Shown piece by piece: positions 35,145 through 45,728 of a stretch of 64,000 nucleotides of DNA (positions are counted from its first letter, which is position 1; each line of letters opens with the position of its first letter). Both the position numbers and the translations under genes were made by a program. This DNA comes from Vibrio neonatus (GTDB lineage Bacteria; Pseudomonadota; Gammaproteobacteria; Enterobacterales; Vibrionaceae): NCBI RefSeq assembly GCF_024346975.1, contig NZ_AP024885.1, positions 2,542,001-2,606,000 of the forward strand, in the 5' to 3' direction. Below the pieces are notes generated by a model. The model saw only the letters and a program-made list of their open reading frames with translations. It ran no database searches and was not told the DNA's origin.

Positions 35145-35209
35145 GGGGTCAGGTCTTGAAATTTGCAGGCTAGATTTTATCTAGCCTGCAAATTTCAAGA
35201 CCTGACCCC
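35145..35209. repeat. Long palindromic repeat, copy 4 (gmk side of the island)
   Basis: A perfect 31-bp stem with a TTT loop. The outer arm is the same GGGGTCAGGTCTTGAAATTT, but the inner arm is AGGCTAGAT instead of CACGCAAG and is still fully self-complementary. It starts 10 nt after the DUF1566 stop, marking the right edge of the accessory island. Confidence 0.95.
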
Positions 35210-35257
35210 CTATATCCTAACGAATTTCCATGCTATCCTTCGCAACCATTTTTCTAG

Positions 35258-35953
<696 letters not shown>

Positions 35954-35959
35954 TCTAGA

Positions 35960-35976
35960 AAGCTGTATAATTTCCC
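35960..35976 (+). promoter_or_regulatory. Possible promoter of rpoZ-spoT
   Basis: A perfect TATAAT (about 35967-35972) lies 40 nt before the rpoZ ATG. No good -35 element is visible at the right distance, so the call is tentative. Confidence 0.35.
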
Positions 35977-36011
35977 GTCATTTAAAATGTAATTTAGTAA
36001 TTGGAGTCCTC

Positions 36012-36284
36012 ATGGCACGCGTAACTGTACAAGATGCTGTTGAAAAAGTTGGTAACCGTTTCGACCTTGTTCTAATTTCTGCTCGTCGCGCACGTCAAAT
36101 GCAAACTGGCGGCAAAGATGCCCTAGTGCCAGAAGAGAACGATAAGCAAACAGTAATCGCTCTTCGTGAAATCGAAGAAGGTTTGATTACTAAGGAAATC
36201 TTGGACGCTAAAGATCGTCAAGAACAACAAGAGCAGGAAGCAGCAGAACTAGCAGCCGTAAGCAGCATCGCTCACACTCGCTAA
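36012..36284 (+). CDS. rpoZ: RNA polymerase omega subunit
   Basis: Omega helps fold and assemble the beta' subunit (encoded by rpoC in this window) and contributes to ppGpp binding. The 90 residues begin [31 protein letters not shown], the conserved helical core. A Glu/Gln-rich C-terminal tail follows. GGAG lies 8 nt before the ATG. It is 36 nt upstream of spoT and probably cotranscribed with it. Confidence 0.97.
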   Translation: MARVTVQDAVEKVGNRFDLVLISARRARQMQTGGKDALVPEENDKQTVIALREIEEGLITKEILDAKDRQEQQEQEAAELAAVSSIAHTR

Positions 36285-36320
36285 TCTGCACAACATTTCG
36301 TAACCTTTTAGGCCCGTAAT

Positions 36321-38441
36321 TTGTATCTATTTGATAGCCTTAAAGATGTTGCCAAAGAATATCTATCAGAGCCTCAAATTGAGGCTCTACGACATTCTTA
36401 CTCGGTAGCAAAAGATGCCCACGAAGGGCAGACTCGCTCTAGCGGTGAACCTTACATCATCCACCCAGTGGCTGTTGCAAGAATCCTCGCTGAAATGCGC
36501 CTTGATCTTGAAACCCTACAAGCTGCTCTACTTCATGATGTCATTGAAGATACAGAAGTCACCAAAGAAGAACTTGAAAACCTCTTTGGCACTGCTGTTG
36601 CTGAGTTAGTGGATGGCGTTTCTAAACTCGACAAGCTGAAATTCCGAGACCGTAAAGAAGCCCAAGCGGAAAACTTCCGTAAAATGGTGCTGGCTATGGT
36701 TCAGGATATTCGCGTTATCTTGATTAAACTCTCTGACCGTACGCACAACATGCGCACTCTGGGAGCACTTCGTCCTGATAAACGTCGTCGCATTGCTCGA
36801 GAAACTCTAGAGATCTACTCACCTCTTGCTCACCGTCTGGGTATCCACAACATTAAAACTGAGCTCGAAGAGCTTGGCTTTGAAGCCCTCTATCCAAACC
36901 GTTATCGCGTATTGAAAGAAGTGGTGAAAACCGCTCGTGGTAACCGTAAAGAGATGATCCAACGTATCCACTCAGAAATTGAGGGACGTATGGAAGAGTG
37001 CGGAATCAAGTTTAGGGTTCTAGGTCGCGAGAAAAACCTCTATTCCATCTACAACAAAATGAAGACCAAAGAACAGCGTTTCCATACCATTATGGATATT
37101 TACGCGTTCCGAGTCATCGTTGATGATGTAGATACTTGCTATCGCGTATTAGGACAAGCACACAGCTTGTACAAACCACGCCCGGGCAAGATGAAAGACT
37201 ATATTGCGGTACCAAAAGCCAATGGCTATCAGTCACTGCACACCTCTATGGTTGGCCCACATGGTGTTCCTGTTGAAGTACAAATTCGTACTGAAGATAT
37301 GGATCAAATGGCTGACAAGGGTGTCGCGGCACATTGGTCTTATAAGAGCAACGGTCAACGCTCTGGTACAACAGCGCAAGTCAAAGCACAGCGCTGGATG
37401 CAAAGTTTACTTGAGCTACAACAAAGCGCAGGTAACTCATTCGAATTTATCGAAAACGTTAAATCCGATCTGTTCCCTGACGAAATCTACGTATTTACAC
37501 CAAAAGGTCGTATCGTAGAGCTTCCTGTTGGCGCAACTGCGGTCGATTTTGCCTACGCGGTACATACTGATGTCGGTAATACCTGTGTCGGTACTCGTGT
37601 TGACAGAAATCCATATCCTTTAAGTAAAGCTCTGAAGAGTGGGCAAACCATAGAAATCATTAGTGCGCCGGGTGCCAGACCTAACGCCGCTTGGTTGAAC
37701 TATGTGGTCACTTCACGCGCGCGCACTAAGATCCGTCAAGTTCTTAAAACCATGCGCCGAGAAGACTCTGTCGCCTTGGGGCGCAGACTGCTTAATCACG
37801 CTTTGGGTCGTCACTCGATTGAAACCATTTACCCAGAAAACGTCACTCAAGTCCTTAGCGATCTTAAACTAGATAGCGTTGACGATATGTTAGCGGCTAT
37901 TGGCCTTGGTGAGCTAATGAGTATTATCGCGGCACGTCGATTGCTTGGTGATGCAGACTCTCTCACAGAGACCAGTTCTGTAGAGCCTCGTTCAGAGAAA
38001 AAACTCTCAATCAAAGGTGCTGACGGTATTCTTCTGACTTACGCAAACTGTTGTCACCCAATTCCTGGGGATCACATTTTAGCGCACGTCTCTCCAGGTA
38101 GAGGTCTAGTTATTCATAGAGAAGCTTGTCCAAACATCCGTGGTTATCAGAAAGAACCTGATAAATACATGGCGGTTGAATGGGCTGACAGCCACGAGCA
38201 AGAGTTTATCACCGCTCTGCAAATTGATATGCAAAACACCCAAGGTGCACTAGCAGGATTAACCAATGTTATTTCTCGCACTGGGTCAAATATCCACGGC
38301 ATCTCAACAGAAGAAAAAGACGGCCGTTTATATATGGTCACTCTCTCTTTAACAACCAAGAACAGGGTTGACCTTGCGGGCATCATGAAGAAGATTCGTG
38401 TAATGCCACAGGTATTAAGAGTCCGTCGTCGCCGCAGGTAA
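36321..38441 (+). CDS. spoT: Bifunctional (p)ppGpp synthase/hydrolase SpoT
   Basis: SpoT degrades and, weakly, makes (p)ppGpp in response to stress and starvation. The 706-residue protein has an N-terminal HD hydrolase domain with intact HPVAVARILAEM and LLHDVIEDT (about residues 50-80). The synthetase domain includes YNKMKTKEQRFHTIMDIYAFRV and NGYQSLHTSMVGP. The TGS domain is near VFTPKGRIVELPVGATAVDFAYAVH, and a C-terminal ACT domain follows. The start codon is TTG at 36321. trmH follows after 2 nt. Confidence 0.98.
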   Translation: MYLFDSLKDVAKEYLSEPQIEALRHSYSVAKDAHEGQTRSSGEPYIIHPVAVARILAEMRLDLETLQAALLHDVIEDTEVTKEELENLFGTAVAELVDGVSKLDKLKFRDRKEAQAENFRKMVLAMVQDIRVILIKLSDRTHNMRTLGALRPDKRRRIARETLEIYSPLAHRLGIHNIKTELEELGFEALYPNRYRVLKEVVKTARGNRKEMIQRIHSEIEGRMEECGIKFRVLGREKNLYSIYNKMKTKEQRFHTIMDIYAFRVIVDDVDTCYRVLGQAHSLYKPRPGKMKDYIAVPKANGYQSLHTSMVGPHGVPVEVQIRTEDMDQMADKGVAAHWSYKSNGQRSGTTAQVKAQRWMQSLLELQQSAGNSFEFIENVKSDLFPDEIYVFTPKGRIVELPVGATAVDFAYAVHTDVGNTCVGTRVDRNPYPLSKALKSGQTIEIISAPGARPNAAWLNYVVTSRARTKIRQVLKTMRREDSVALGRRLLNHALGRHSIETIYPENVTQVLSDLKLDSVDDMLAAIGLGELMSIIAARRLLGDADSLTETSSVEPRSEKKLSIKGADGILLTYANCCHPIPGDHILAHVSPGRGLVIHREACPNIRGYQKEPDKYMAVEWADSHEQEFITALQIDMQNTQGALAGLTNVISRTGSNIHGISTEEKDGRLYMVTLSLTTKNRVDLAGIMKKIRVMPQVLRVRRRRR

Positions 38442-38443
38442 AA

Positions 38444-39130
38444 ATGAGTCCAGAGCGTTATCAAAAAATCGTTGCTGTTCTAAATTCACGTCAGGTTGAT
38501 CTGACTCTTTGTTTAGAGCAAGTCCACAAGCCTAATAACGTATCTGCAGTGGTTCGCACTGCAGATGCGGCAGGTTTGCACAAAATTCATGCGGTATGGC
38601 CGGATGAAAAAATGCAAACCTTAGGTCATACCTCAGCAGGTGCAAGAAACTGGGTGGAAGTTGAAACTCACCGTAGCACTGAAGAGGCTTATCAGAGTTT
38701 AAAAGCGCAAGGTATGCAAATACTGGTCACTAACCTCTCTGATAGCGCGGTCGATTTTCGAGAAGTGGATTACACCAAGCCCACAGCCATTGTATTAGGT
38801 GGTGAGAAACACGGCACCAGTGATATTGCGATAGAAATGGCCGACCAAGATATTGTCATTCCTATGGTAGGAATGGTGCAATCTCTAAACGTTTCTGTGG
38901 CTAGTGCTTTAATTTTGTTTGAAGCGCAGCGTCAGCGTCACAACAAAGATATGTACAACAACCCACCACTAAAACTGCCAGAGCAAGTGATTCACAAAAC
39001 ACTTTTTGAGCGCGGTCATCCGGTATTGGCAAAAGTGGCTAAACGTAAAAACTTACCATATCCACCCTTAGATGATGCCGGGCAAATTATTGCTGACGCT
39101 AGTTGGTGGGCAGAGATGCAACGTAAGTAA
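38444..39130 (+). CDS. trmH: tRNA (guanosine-18-2'-O)-methyltransferase
   Basis: TrmH 2'-O-methylates guanosine 18 in the D-loop of tRNAs. The 228-residue SPOUT-class protein begins MSPERYQKIVAVLNSRQVDLT. Motif 1 is VHKPNNVSAVVRTADAAG. The trefoil-knot SAM site is in IVLGGEKHGTSD and IPMVGMVQSLNVSVASAL (about residues 110-155). It starts 2 nt after the spoT stop, so translational coupling is likely. recG, which follows in E. coli, is absent here. Confidence 0.96.
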   Translation: MSPERYQKIVAVLNSRQVDLTLCLEQVHKPNNVSAVVRTADAAGLHKIHAVWPDEKMQTLGHTSAGARNWVEVETHRSTEEAYQSLKAQGMQILVTNLSDSAVDFREVDYTKPTAIVLGGEKHGTSDIAIEMADQDIVIPMVGMVQSLNVSVASALILFEAQRQRHNKDMYNNPPLKLPEQVIHKTLFERGHPVLAKVAKRKNLPYPPLDDAGQIIADASWWAEMQRK

Positions 39131-39170
39131 TTGCTTACATCCACTCTACTGCACCAAGCATAGTAACTAC

Positions 39171-39845
39171 TTACATCCAGCCTCGTTCAGCAAACGACAC
39201 CACTTCACCATCGCCAACCACAAAGTGATCTAATATTCGAATATCCACCAGCGCTAATGCATCGATAAGGCGTCGAGTAATGCGCCGGTCAGCTTGGCTA
39301 GGTTCTGCCACTCCAGAGGGGTGATTGTGAGCTAAAATAATCGCGCAAGCATTGTGCTGTAATGAACGTTTCACTACTTCTCTAGGGTAGACATTAGCGG
39401 CATCGATAGTCCCTTCAAACAGCGACTCATGGTCAATAACCCGATGCTGATTATCTAAAAACAGCACGTAAAACACTTCCCTTTGTTTATCTCGTAATAG
39501 ACTCAATAAAAATAACTTGGTCTGCTGAGGGCTGGTTAAGGCATCGCCTTTCTCTAAAGTCTCGGCTAAATAGCGTTGCGTCATCTCTATAAACGCTTGC
39601 AATTGCACGTATTTTGCCTGCCCTAATCCCTTATGCTGACAAAATAGCTCTTCCGGCGCGGTTAACAAATGGCGCAATGAACCAAACGATTTCAATAGGT
39701 AGTCAGCCAACTCTAAAACATTCATTCCTTGGCAACCGGTACGCAAAAAAATTGCCAACAATTCGGCATCGGTTAACGAGTCCGGCCCTTGATTTATGAG
39801 TTTTTCTCGGGGAAGAGATTCCTTAGGCAAATCTTTTAATGTCAT
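39171..39845 (-). CDS. radC: RadC family protein (JAB/MPN domain)
   Basis: This is a 224-residue protein of the RadC/UPF0758 family, whose exact function is unsettled. The start at ATG 39845 ([20 protein letters not shown]) is backed by AAGGAG 5 nt upstream and by the conserved N-terminus. The 18-residue upstream extension is not conserved. An N-terminal helix-hairpin-helix region (residues 35-85) precedes the JAB domain, with zinc-binding [15 protein letters not shown] (about residues 173-187). It is divergent from coaBC. Confidence 0.93.
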   Translation of the reverse strand: MTLKDLPKESLPREKLINQGPDSLTDAELLAIFLRTGCQGMNVLELADYLLKSFGSLRHLLTAPEELFCQHKGLGQAKYVQLQAFIEMTQRYLAETLEKGDALTSPQQTKLFLLSLLRDKQREVFYVLFLDNQHRVIDHESLFEGTIDAANVYPREVVKRSLQHNACAIILAHNHPSGVAEPSQADRRITRRLIDALALVDIRILDHFVVGDGEVVSFAERGWM

Positions 39846-40015
39846 CCCTACTCCTTGCTGATCATCTGCAAAAATGTAGTATTGACGCAGAATGAACATA
39901 CTGACCTATATAAAGTACAAATTTGGCATCTAAGTCGCAGCCCATCCGTCTACTTGTCAAACTCTAACTCCAGTACAATATATGGTATGGTTACCTTATT
40001 AATTTAATTGAGAAA

Positions 40016-41224
40016 ATGAGCATGCAACCTCTTGAAGGTAAAAAAATAGTTCTCGGTATCAGTGGTGGTATCGCGGCGTATAAATGTGCTGAATTGACTC
40101 GACGCTTATCTGAACGAGGCGCTCAAGTCAAAGTTGTAATGACGAAAGCAGCTAAGGAATTTATTACCCCACTAACCATGCAAGCAGTATCAGGACATCC
40201 TGTAGCTGAAAGCTTATTAGACCCCGCAGCAGAAGCCTCTATGGGGCATATCGAAATCGCCAAATGGGCCGATCTGGTGCTACTTGCTCCCGCAACTGCC
40301 GACCTTATCGCACGTATGGCAGCGGGTATGGGTAACGACCTTTTAAGTACCTTTGTGCTTGCCACTGACGCGCCTGTTGCTGTGTCTCCGGCAATGAATC
40401 AGCAAATGTACAGCAACCTTGCGACTCAAGAGAATATCGCCACTTTACGCCGTCGTGGAATGTTAATTTGGGGCCCAGCCTCTGGTGAGCAAGCGTGTGG
40501 CGATGTCGGCGCAGGCCGAATGTTAGAACCCATGCAGTTAGTTGATTTATGCATTACTCATTTTCAACCAAAAATTCTGCAAGGTAAAAAAATTGCCATC
40601 ACCGCAGGCCCAACCCAAGAAGCTATTGACCCAGTTCGATTCATCTCAAACCATAGCTCTGGGAAAATGGGCTTTGCTTTAGCTGAACAAGCGGCAAAGC
40701 TAGGCGCTGAAGTCACACTAATTAGTGGCCCTGTTAACTTACCTACGCCAAGCAATGTCAAACGCATTGATGTGTTAAGTGCTCAGCAAATGCATCAAGC
40801 CGCGGTTCAACACGCTACTGAGCACGATATTTTTATCGGTTGCGCAGCCGTTGCTGATTACCGCGCGGCAGAAGTAGCTGAACAGAAAATGAAAAAAGTC
40901 GCCGGCACAGATGAGTTGATGATCCGCATGGTAAAAAACCCAGATATTATTGCCACCGTAGCAAGCTTGCCTGAAAACAGACCTTTTACTGTTGGTTTTG
41001 CTGCCGAAACACAAGATGTAGAAAAGTACGCGATGGATAAGCTTGCGAGAAAAAATCTAGATCTAATCTGTGCAAACGATGTTTCGCAAACTGGTATTGG
41101 CTTTAATTCTAACGATAATGTCCTCAGCCTTTACTGGGCGAACGGACAGCAACACTTCTCTCTAGCCAGTAAGCAAATACTGGCTAAAGGCATCTTAGAA
41201 CAAATTAATGAACTCACCCAATAA
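40016..41224 (+). CDS. coaBC: Bifunctional phosphopantothenoylcysteine decarboxylase/synthetase
   Basis: CoaBC joins cysteine to phosphopantothenate (with CTP) and decarboxylates the product, two steps toward coenzyme A. The 402-residue fusion has an N-terminal FMN-binding HFCD flavoprotein domain with [45 protein letters not shown] and the cysteine in [14 protein letters not shown]. The C-terminal synthetase domain begins [23 protein letters not shown] (about residue 190). It lies directly upstream of dut, as in E. coli. CoaA, another enzyme of the pathway, is encoded at the right end of the window. Confidence 0.97.
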   Translation: MSMQPLEGKKIVLGISGGIAAYKCAELTRRLSERGAQVKVVMTKAAKEFITPLTMQAVSGHPVAESLLDPAAEASMGHIEIAKWADLVLLAPATADLIARMAAGMGNDLLSTFVLATDAPVAVSPAMNQQMYSNLATQENIATLRRRGMLIWGPASGEQACGDVGAGRMLEPMQLVDLCITHFQPKILQGKKIAITAGPTQEAIDPVRFISNHSSGKMGFALAEQAAKLGAEVTLISGPVNLPTPSNVKRIDVLSAQQMHQAAVQHATEHDIFIGCAAVADYRAAEVAEQKMKKVAGTDELMIRMVKNPDIIATVASLPENRPFTVGFAAETQDVEKYAMDKLARKNLDLICANDVSQTGIGFNSNDNVLSLYWANGQQHFSLASKQILAKGILEQINELTQ

Positions 41225-41234
41225 GCATAACGTC

Positions 41235-41690
41235 ATGAAAGAAATTGATTTAAAAATCCTAGATTCACGTATTGGTAAGCAATTCCCATTACCTCAGTAT
41301 GCGACAGAAGGCTCTGCTGGCTTAGATCTTCGAGCTTGCCTAGATGAAGCATTAATTGTCACCCCAGGACAAACCCACTTAGTACCAACCGGTCTTGCGA
41401 TCCACATTGGAGATACTGGCTTAGCCGCTACGATTCTTCCTCGCTCAGGTCTTGGACATAAGCACGGTATTGTATTGGGTAACCTAGTCGGTCTTATTGA
41501 CTCTGACTACCAAGGACAGTTGATGGTTTCTGTGTGGAATCGTGGACAAGATACCTTCACTATTGAGCCGGGCGACCGTATTGCACAATTAGTGTTTGTG
41601 CCTGTAGTACAAGCTAAGTTCAACCTTGTGGATGATTTTAATGCCTCAGAACGAGGTGAAGGTGGTTTTGGTCACTCCGGTAAAAACTAA
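41235..41690 (+). CDS. dut: Deoxyuridine 5'-triphosphate nucleotidohydrolase
   Basis: dUTPase hydrolyses dUTP to dUMP, keeping uracil out of DNA and feeding thymidylate synthesis. The start at ATG 41235 ([10 protein letters not shown]) gives 151 residues, as in E. coli. An upstream ATG inside coaBC is less likely. All trimeric dUTPase motifs are present: [33 protein letters not shown], and the C-terminal [10 protein letters not shown] arm. It follows coaBC by 10 nt and is followed by slmA. Confidence 0.97.
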   Translation: MKEIDLKILDSRIGKQFPLPQYATEGSAGLDLRACLDEALIVTPGQTHLVPTGLAIHIGDTGLAATILPRSGLGHKHGIVLGNLVGLIDSDYQGQLMVSVWNRGQDTFTIEPGDRIAQLVFVPVVQAKFNLVDDFNASERGEGGFGHSGKN

Positions 41691-41740
41691 CTGAAACCAA
41701 TTTCTACAGCCAAAGAACAAACAAAAAAAGGACGTAATAA

Positions 41741-42331
41741 ATGACAGGCAAACGTAGTTCAAATCGTCGTGACGAGATTTTGCAAGCTCTTGCTTTGATG
41801 CTGGAATCCAGTGATGGAACGTCCAGAATTACTACGGCTAAATTAGCTCAACAAGTGGGTGTCTCAGAGGCCGCTCTTTATCGCCACTTCCCTAGTAAAG
41901 CCCGCATGTTTGAAGGCTTGATTGAGTTTATTGAGCAATCCGTTCTCTCTCGCATCAACCAAATTATGGATCAAGAAAAAGATACCATGGTTCGTTTGCA
42001 TGAAGTGCTTCGCTTTATTTTGTTATTTACAGAGCATAACAAAGGGCTTTCTCGCATCCTTTCAGGTCATGCACTAATGTTTGAGAATGAGCGACTTAGA
42101 GATCGTATCAATCAACTATTTAGCAAAATTGAAAGTCAGATAAAGCAGATTTTACGTGAGCGAGTGCTTCGCGAAGGTAAAGGTTTTGCCACTGATGAGA
42201 AAGTACTGGCATCAATTGTACTAAGCTATGTAGAGGGTCGCTTAAACCGTTTTGTTCGTAGTGACTTTGTTATCAAACCATCCGCTGATTTTGATGAATA
42301 TTGGAGCATGCTAAATCAGCAACTTGCTTAA
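41741..42331 (+). CDS. slmA: Nucleoid occlusion protein SlmA (TetR family)
   Basis: SlmA binds specific chromosomal sites and blocks FtsZ ring assembly over the nucleoid. The 196-residue TetR-type protein has the helix-turn-helix [20 protein letters not shown] (about residues 30-49) and an all-helical C-terminal domain ending in [13 protein letters not shown]. The GGACG ribosome site lies upstream of the ATG. It sits in the conserved coaBC-dut-slmA cluster and is followed after 15 nt by an acyltransferase gene. Confidence 0.96.
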   Translation: MTGKRSSNRRDEILQALALMLESSDGTSRITTAKLAQQVGVSEAALYRHFPSKARMFEGLIEFIEQSVLSRINQIMDQEKDTMVRLHEVLRFILLFTEHNKGLSRILSGHALMFENERLRDRINQLFSKIESQIKQILRERVLREGKGFATDEKVLASIVLSYVEGRLNRFVRSDFVIKPSADFDEYWSMLNQQLA

Positions 42332-42346
42332 TCTGTTGGAAAGAAT

Positions 42347-43291
42347 ATGGATAAATATGCCCCACCTAAGTTTTCAATCAAACTGCTGCATCCAAGATAT
42401 TGGGTAGTTTGGTTTAGTTTTGGTGTTCTTGCTTTATTTGTAAACCTAATGCCTTATTTTGTCTTGCTCAAGACAGGCCACGGGTTAGGTAAATTAGGCA
42501 TGAAACTGGCAAAGAGCCGAGTGAAAGTGGCTAAACGCAATTTAGAGCTCGCCTTTCCAGAAAAATCCGCTGAAGAGATCACCCCTTTAGTAGAAGAAAA
42601 CATAAAAAATACTGGTCTTGCCTTTATGGAAATGGGCATGACTTGGTTTTGGCCTACGTGGCGTCTAAAACGTCATATCCGTACCGTAAACTTGCAGCAA
42701 GCAATTGATTTTGAAAATGAAGGTAAAGGCGTTCTGCTCTGCCACCCTCATACTCTTAATCTAGAAATTAGCGCTAGAGCTTTTGCCGCACTCGGTTATC
42801 CCGGCAGTGGTGTTTATCGCCCGAATAATAATCCGGCTTATGATTTGGTGCAGTACTGGGGTCGAACCCATAATGGCAACAAGCTGATCGATCGTAAAAA
42901 TGTAAAAGAGATGATTCGCACCCTCAAACGTGGCGAACGCCTATTTTACTTAGGAGACCATGATTACGGTCGCAACAAGTCCGTGTTTGTGCCTTTCTTT
43001 GCGGTGCAAGATGCTTGTACGACTACTGGAGCTAACCTGCTGTTTAATGCCACTGATTGTGCCATGATTCCAGTGACAGGTTTCCGCTATGAAAAGGGGC
43101 AATATGAGCTAAATCTTGCTGACTCCATCCACCAGCAATTTCCAAAAGGTGATGCAAAAGCGGGAGCAATTTTGATGAATAAGGCTTATGAAGAAGTTAT
43201 ATTGCGCAAAGTTGATCAGTGGATGTGGGTGCATAAGCGTTACAAAACCATGCAAGATGAAAGCGTACCTAGAGGTATTCGCTACAAATAG
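42347..43291 (+). CDS. lpxL: LpxL-type lipid A acyltransferase
   Basis: This inner-membrane acyltransferase adds a secondary acyl chain to lipid A. The 314 residues start with a membrane anchor (about residues 17-40). The HX4E catalytic motif is in LCHPHTLNLEISARAF (about residues 135-150). GVYRPNNNPAYD and YLGDHDYGRNKSVFVPFF are the other acyltransferase blocks. It is about 65% identical by eye to the gene at 43470. The slmA-acyltransferase-acyltransferase order recalls VC0214-VC0213-VC0212 of V. cholerae, where the first is LpxL; that precise assignment is from memory. Confidence 0.88.
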   Translation: MDKYAPPKFSIKLLHPRYWVVWFSFGVLALFVNLMPYFVLLKTGHGLGKLGMKLAKSRVKVAKRNLELAFPEKSAEEITPLVEENIKNTGLAFMEMGMTWFWPTWRLKRHIRTVNLQQAIDFENEGKGVLLCHPHTLNLEISARAFAALGYPGSGVYRPNNNPAYDLVQYWGRTHNGNKLIDRKNVKEMIRTLKRGERLFYLGDHDYGRNKSVFVPFFAVQDACTTTGANLLFNATDCAMIPVTGFRYEKGQYELNLADSIHQQFPKGDAKAGAILMNKAYEEVILRKVDQWMWVHKRYKTMQDESVPRGIRYK

Positions 43292-43370
43292 TGGCATTTA
43301 GGTAATATATTCCACAATACTTATACGGTTACATATCCTAAAAGTGTTAAGCTAGATTTTACTATCACGA

Positions 43371-43402
43371 TATAAGAGGCTCTTAAGAAAGAGCCTCTTA
43401 TA
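43371..43402 (+). terminator. Hairpin between the two lipid A acyltransferase genes
   Basis: The stem ATAAGAGGCTCTT / AAGAGCCTCTTAT with a short loop lies between the paralogues. The T tract is poor, so it may be a partial terminator. Confidence 0.65.
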
Positions 43403-43469
43403 TTCTCGGTCATTTCGTGACCTACTCGCTAGTCTAATCAGCTTGCATCTCACCTCTATTTAGGATCCT

Positions 43470-44414
43470 ATGAGTAAATACGATAGCCCCACGTTTAGCA
43501 TGAAATTGCTACATCCAATGTACTGGGGAGTTTGGTTCGGTTTTGGGTTATTGGCCTTAGTGGTGAATGTACTGCCATTTGCTCTGTTGCTTCCTCTAGG
43601 ACGAACTTTAGGTCGAATGGCAATGCCATTTGCTAAAAGCCGCGTAAAAGTCGCTAAACGAAACCTGCAGTTAGCCTTTCCTGATATGCCTCAAAGTGAA
43701 ATTGACCGCATTGTTATCGAAAACTTCAAAAACACTGGCTTTGCTCTATTTGAAACAGGCATTACCTGGTTTTGGCCCACTTGGCGACTGAAACGACACA
43801 TTAAAGTGCATAATGCCGAAGCGATTATCGAGTACGCAAAACAGAAAAAAGGAGTGTTGGTTTGTCACCCCCACGCTCTTAACTTAGAAGTCAGTGCGCG
43901 TGCTTTTGCTGTTTTGGGCTACCCCGGTCATGGCGTATATCGTCCTCATTCTAATCCTGCTTATAACTTAATCCAGTATTGGGGACGCACTCATAACGGC
44001 AACAAGGTGATTGATCGTAAGAATTTAAAAGAGATGATTCGTACCTTAAAAACCGGCGAACGTCTTTTTTACTTAGGCGATCATGACTATGGCCGTAAAA
44101 AGGCAGTATTTGTGCCCTTCTTTGCGGTAAAAGAGGCTTGTACAGTAACCGGTGCCAATATCCTTGCCAGAGCTACAGATTGCGCGATAATTCCCATGAC
44201 AGGCTATCGTGACAGCGATGGGAAGTGGGAGTTGTACTTTGATGACCCTATCCACGAAAACTTCCCTATGGACGATGTAGAAGCTGGTGCAGCCTACATG
44301 AACAAAGCGATAGAAGTGACCATTTTACGCAAACTAGAACAATGGATGTGGCTGCATAAACGCTTTAAGACGCCTAAAGATGAAAGCCAAGCAAGAGGGC
44401 TTTTATACAAATAA
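43470..44414 (+). CDS. LpxL-family lipid A acyltransferase, second paralogue (LpxN-like by position)
   Basis: This is a second 314-residue lipid A secondary acyltransferase and a tandem paralogue of the preceding gene. The membrane anchor spans about residues 17-40. The catalytic block is VCHPHALNLEVSARAF, with GVYRPHSNPAYN and YLGDHDYGRKKAVFVPFF conserved. AGGA precedes the ATG. In V. cholerae the equivalent position holds LpxN, which transfers 3-hydroxylaurate, so this copy may have a different acyl-chain preference. This is inference from gene order. Confidence 0.85.
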   Translation: MSKYDSPTFSMKLLHPMYWGVWFGFGLLALVVNVLPFALLLPLGRTLGRMAMPFAKSRVKVAKRNLQLAFPDMPQSEIDRIVIENFKNTGFALFETGITWFWPTWRLKRHIKVHNAEAIIEYAKQKKGVLVCHPHALNLEVSARAFAVLGYPGHGVYRPHSNPAYNLIQYWGRTHNGNKVIDRKNLKEMIRTLKTGERLFYLGDHDYGRKKAVFVPFFAVKEACTVTGANILARATDCAIIPMTGYRDSDGKWELYFDDPIHENFPMDDVEAGAAYMNKAIEVTILRKLEQWMWLHKRFKTPKDESQARGLLYK

Positions 44415-44492
44415 GCCTTGTTGTGGGTTGTGGCTATTGTTGTCGCTAGCCATTGCTTGAAAAATCATTCGTTATTCACAAGCGATAGAAAC

Positions 44493-44537
44493 AAAAAGGG
44501 TCGGAACCTGCTTTTGCACGTTCCGACCCTTATTTTA
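44493..44537. terminator. Bidirectional terminator between the acyltransferase gene and hemE
   Basis: The perfect 12-bp stem AAGGGTCGGAAC / GTTCCGACCCTT has a 12-nt loop with A and T tracts outside, between convergent genes. Confidence 0.9.
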
Positions 44538-44549
44538 TTCTAGTGATTT

Positions 44550-45614
44550 TTATTTGTGATACGGCTTAGATAAATCGTGTACCGCTTCAACAAAGACACC
44601 CGCATTTTCAGGTGGCACATCTAAGTGAATACCGTGGCCAAGGTTAAATACATGACCAGTGCCTTCACCAAATCCTTCAAGAATAGTACCCACTTCCTGA
44701 CGAATTCGCTCTGGCTGAGCGTATAAGATAGATGGGTCCATATTGCCTTGCAGGGCAACTTTATCACCGATACGTTTCTTCGCATCCGCAATATTAATCG
44801 TCCAATCTAGCCCAACCGCGTCACAACCTGTCGCGGCAATTGACTCTAACCACATTCCGCCATTTTTAGTAAATAACGTCACTGGAACACGGCGACCTTC
44901 ATTCTCACGAATAAGACCATCGACAATTTTATGCATGTAACGCAGTGAGAACTCATTGTAATCACGAGGAGTTAGAACACCGCCCCACGTATCAAACACC
45001 ATCACTGATTGTGCACCCGCTTTGATTTGTGCGTTTAGATACTCAATGACACTATCCGCTAACTTATCTAGCAATAGGTGCAGTGTCGCAGGCTCTGCAT
45101 ACATCATTTTCTTGATCTTAGTGAACGCTTTTGAGCTTCCACCTTCAACCATATAAGTCGCCAGAGTCCAAGGGCTACCAGAGAAACCGATAAGCGGCAC
45201 TTCACCTTGTAGATCTTTGCGAATTTGTCGAACTGCATTCATTACGTATTGCAGTTCACCCTCAGGATCAGGCAGACCAATCTTGTCGACATCAGCCTTA
45301 CAAGTAATTGGACGCTCAAACTTCGGGCCTTCCCCTGTTTCAAAATACAAACCCAAGCCCATTGCATCAGGAATGGTCAAAATATCTGAAAACAGAATCG
45401 CCGCATCCAAAGGAAATCGACGTAGAGGTTGTAATGTTACTTCTGAAGCCAACTCGGCATTCTTGCACAGGGACATGAAATCACCAGCAACTGATCTTGT
45501 TGCTCGATATTCTGGCAGGTAACGACCTGCTTGACGCATCATCCATACTGGCGTGTAATCAACCGGCTGCTTCAATAAAGCTCGCAGGTAACGATCATTT
45601 TTTAGTTCAGTCAT
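44550..45614 (-). CDS. hemE: Uroporphyrinogen decarboxylase
   Basis: HemE removes the four acetate carboxyls of uroporphyrinogen III to give coproporphyrinogen III in heme synthesis. The 354 residues begin [26 protein letters not shown]. They contain the family signature [11 protein letters not shown] (about residues 27-37) and the second signature [17 protein letters not shown]. It is on the minus strand downstream of nudC with its own terminator. hemE, nudC and rsd are also neighbours near rpoBC in other gammaproteobacteria. Confidence 0.97.
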   Translation of the reverse strand: MTELKNDRYLRALLKQPVDYTPVWMMRQAGRYLPEYRATRSVAGDFMSLCKNAELASEVTLQPLRRFPLDAAILFSDILTIPDAMGLGLYFETGEGPKFERPITCKADVDKIGLPDPEGELQYVMNAVRQIRKDLQGEVPLIGFSGSPWTLATYMVEGGSSKAFTKIKKMMYAEPATLHLLLDKLADSVIEYLNAQIKAGAQSVMVFDTWGGVLTPRDYNEFSLRYMHKIVDGLIRENEGRRVPVTLFTKNGGMWLESIAATGCDAVGLDWTINIADAKKRIGDKVALQGNMDPSILYAQPERIRQEVGTILEGFGEGTGHVFNLGHGIHLDVPPENAGVFVEAVHDLSKPYHK

Positions 45615-45728
45615 TTCTAGGCCTTACTTAGTCCCTAACTACGAAAGCGTTATGTTACCACTTTTAACTTATGAGCAGTAATTAAGGATTGCGCTGTTGA
45701 TCAAGTTATACGTACTAAAATCTGAAGG

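Noticed and set aside
23308..35209. The four palindromes as CRISPR repeats or integron attC sites.
   Set aside because: They are kilobases apart with genes between, lack short spacers, and show no integrase or cas gene. The arms lack the attC R'/R'' box pattern.
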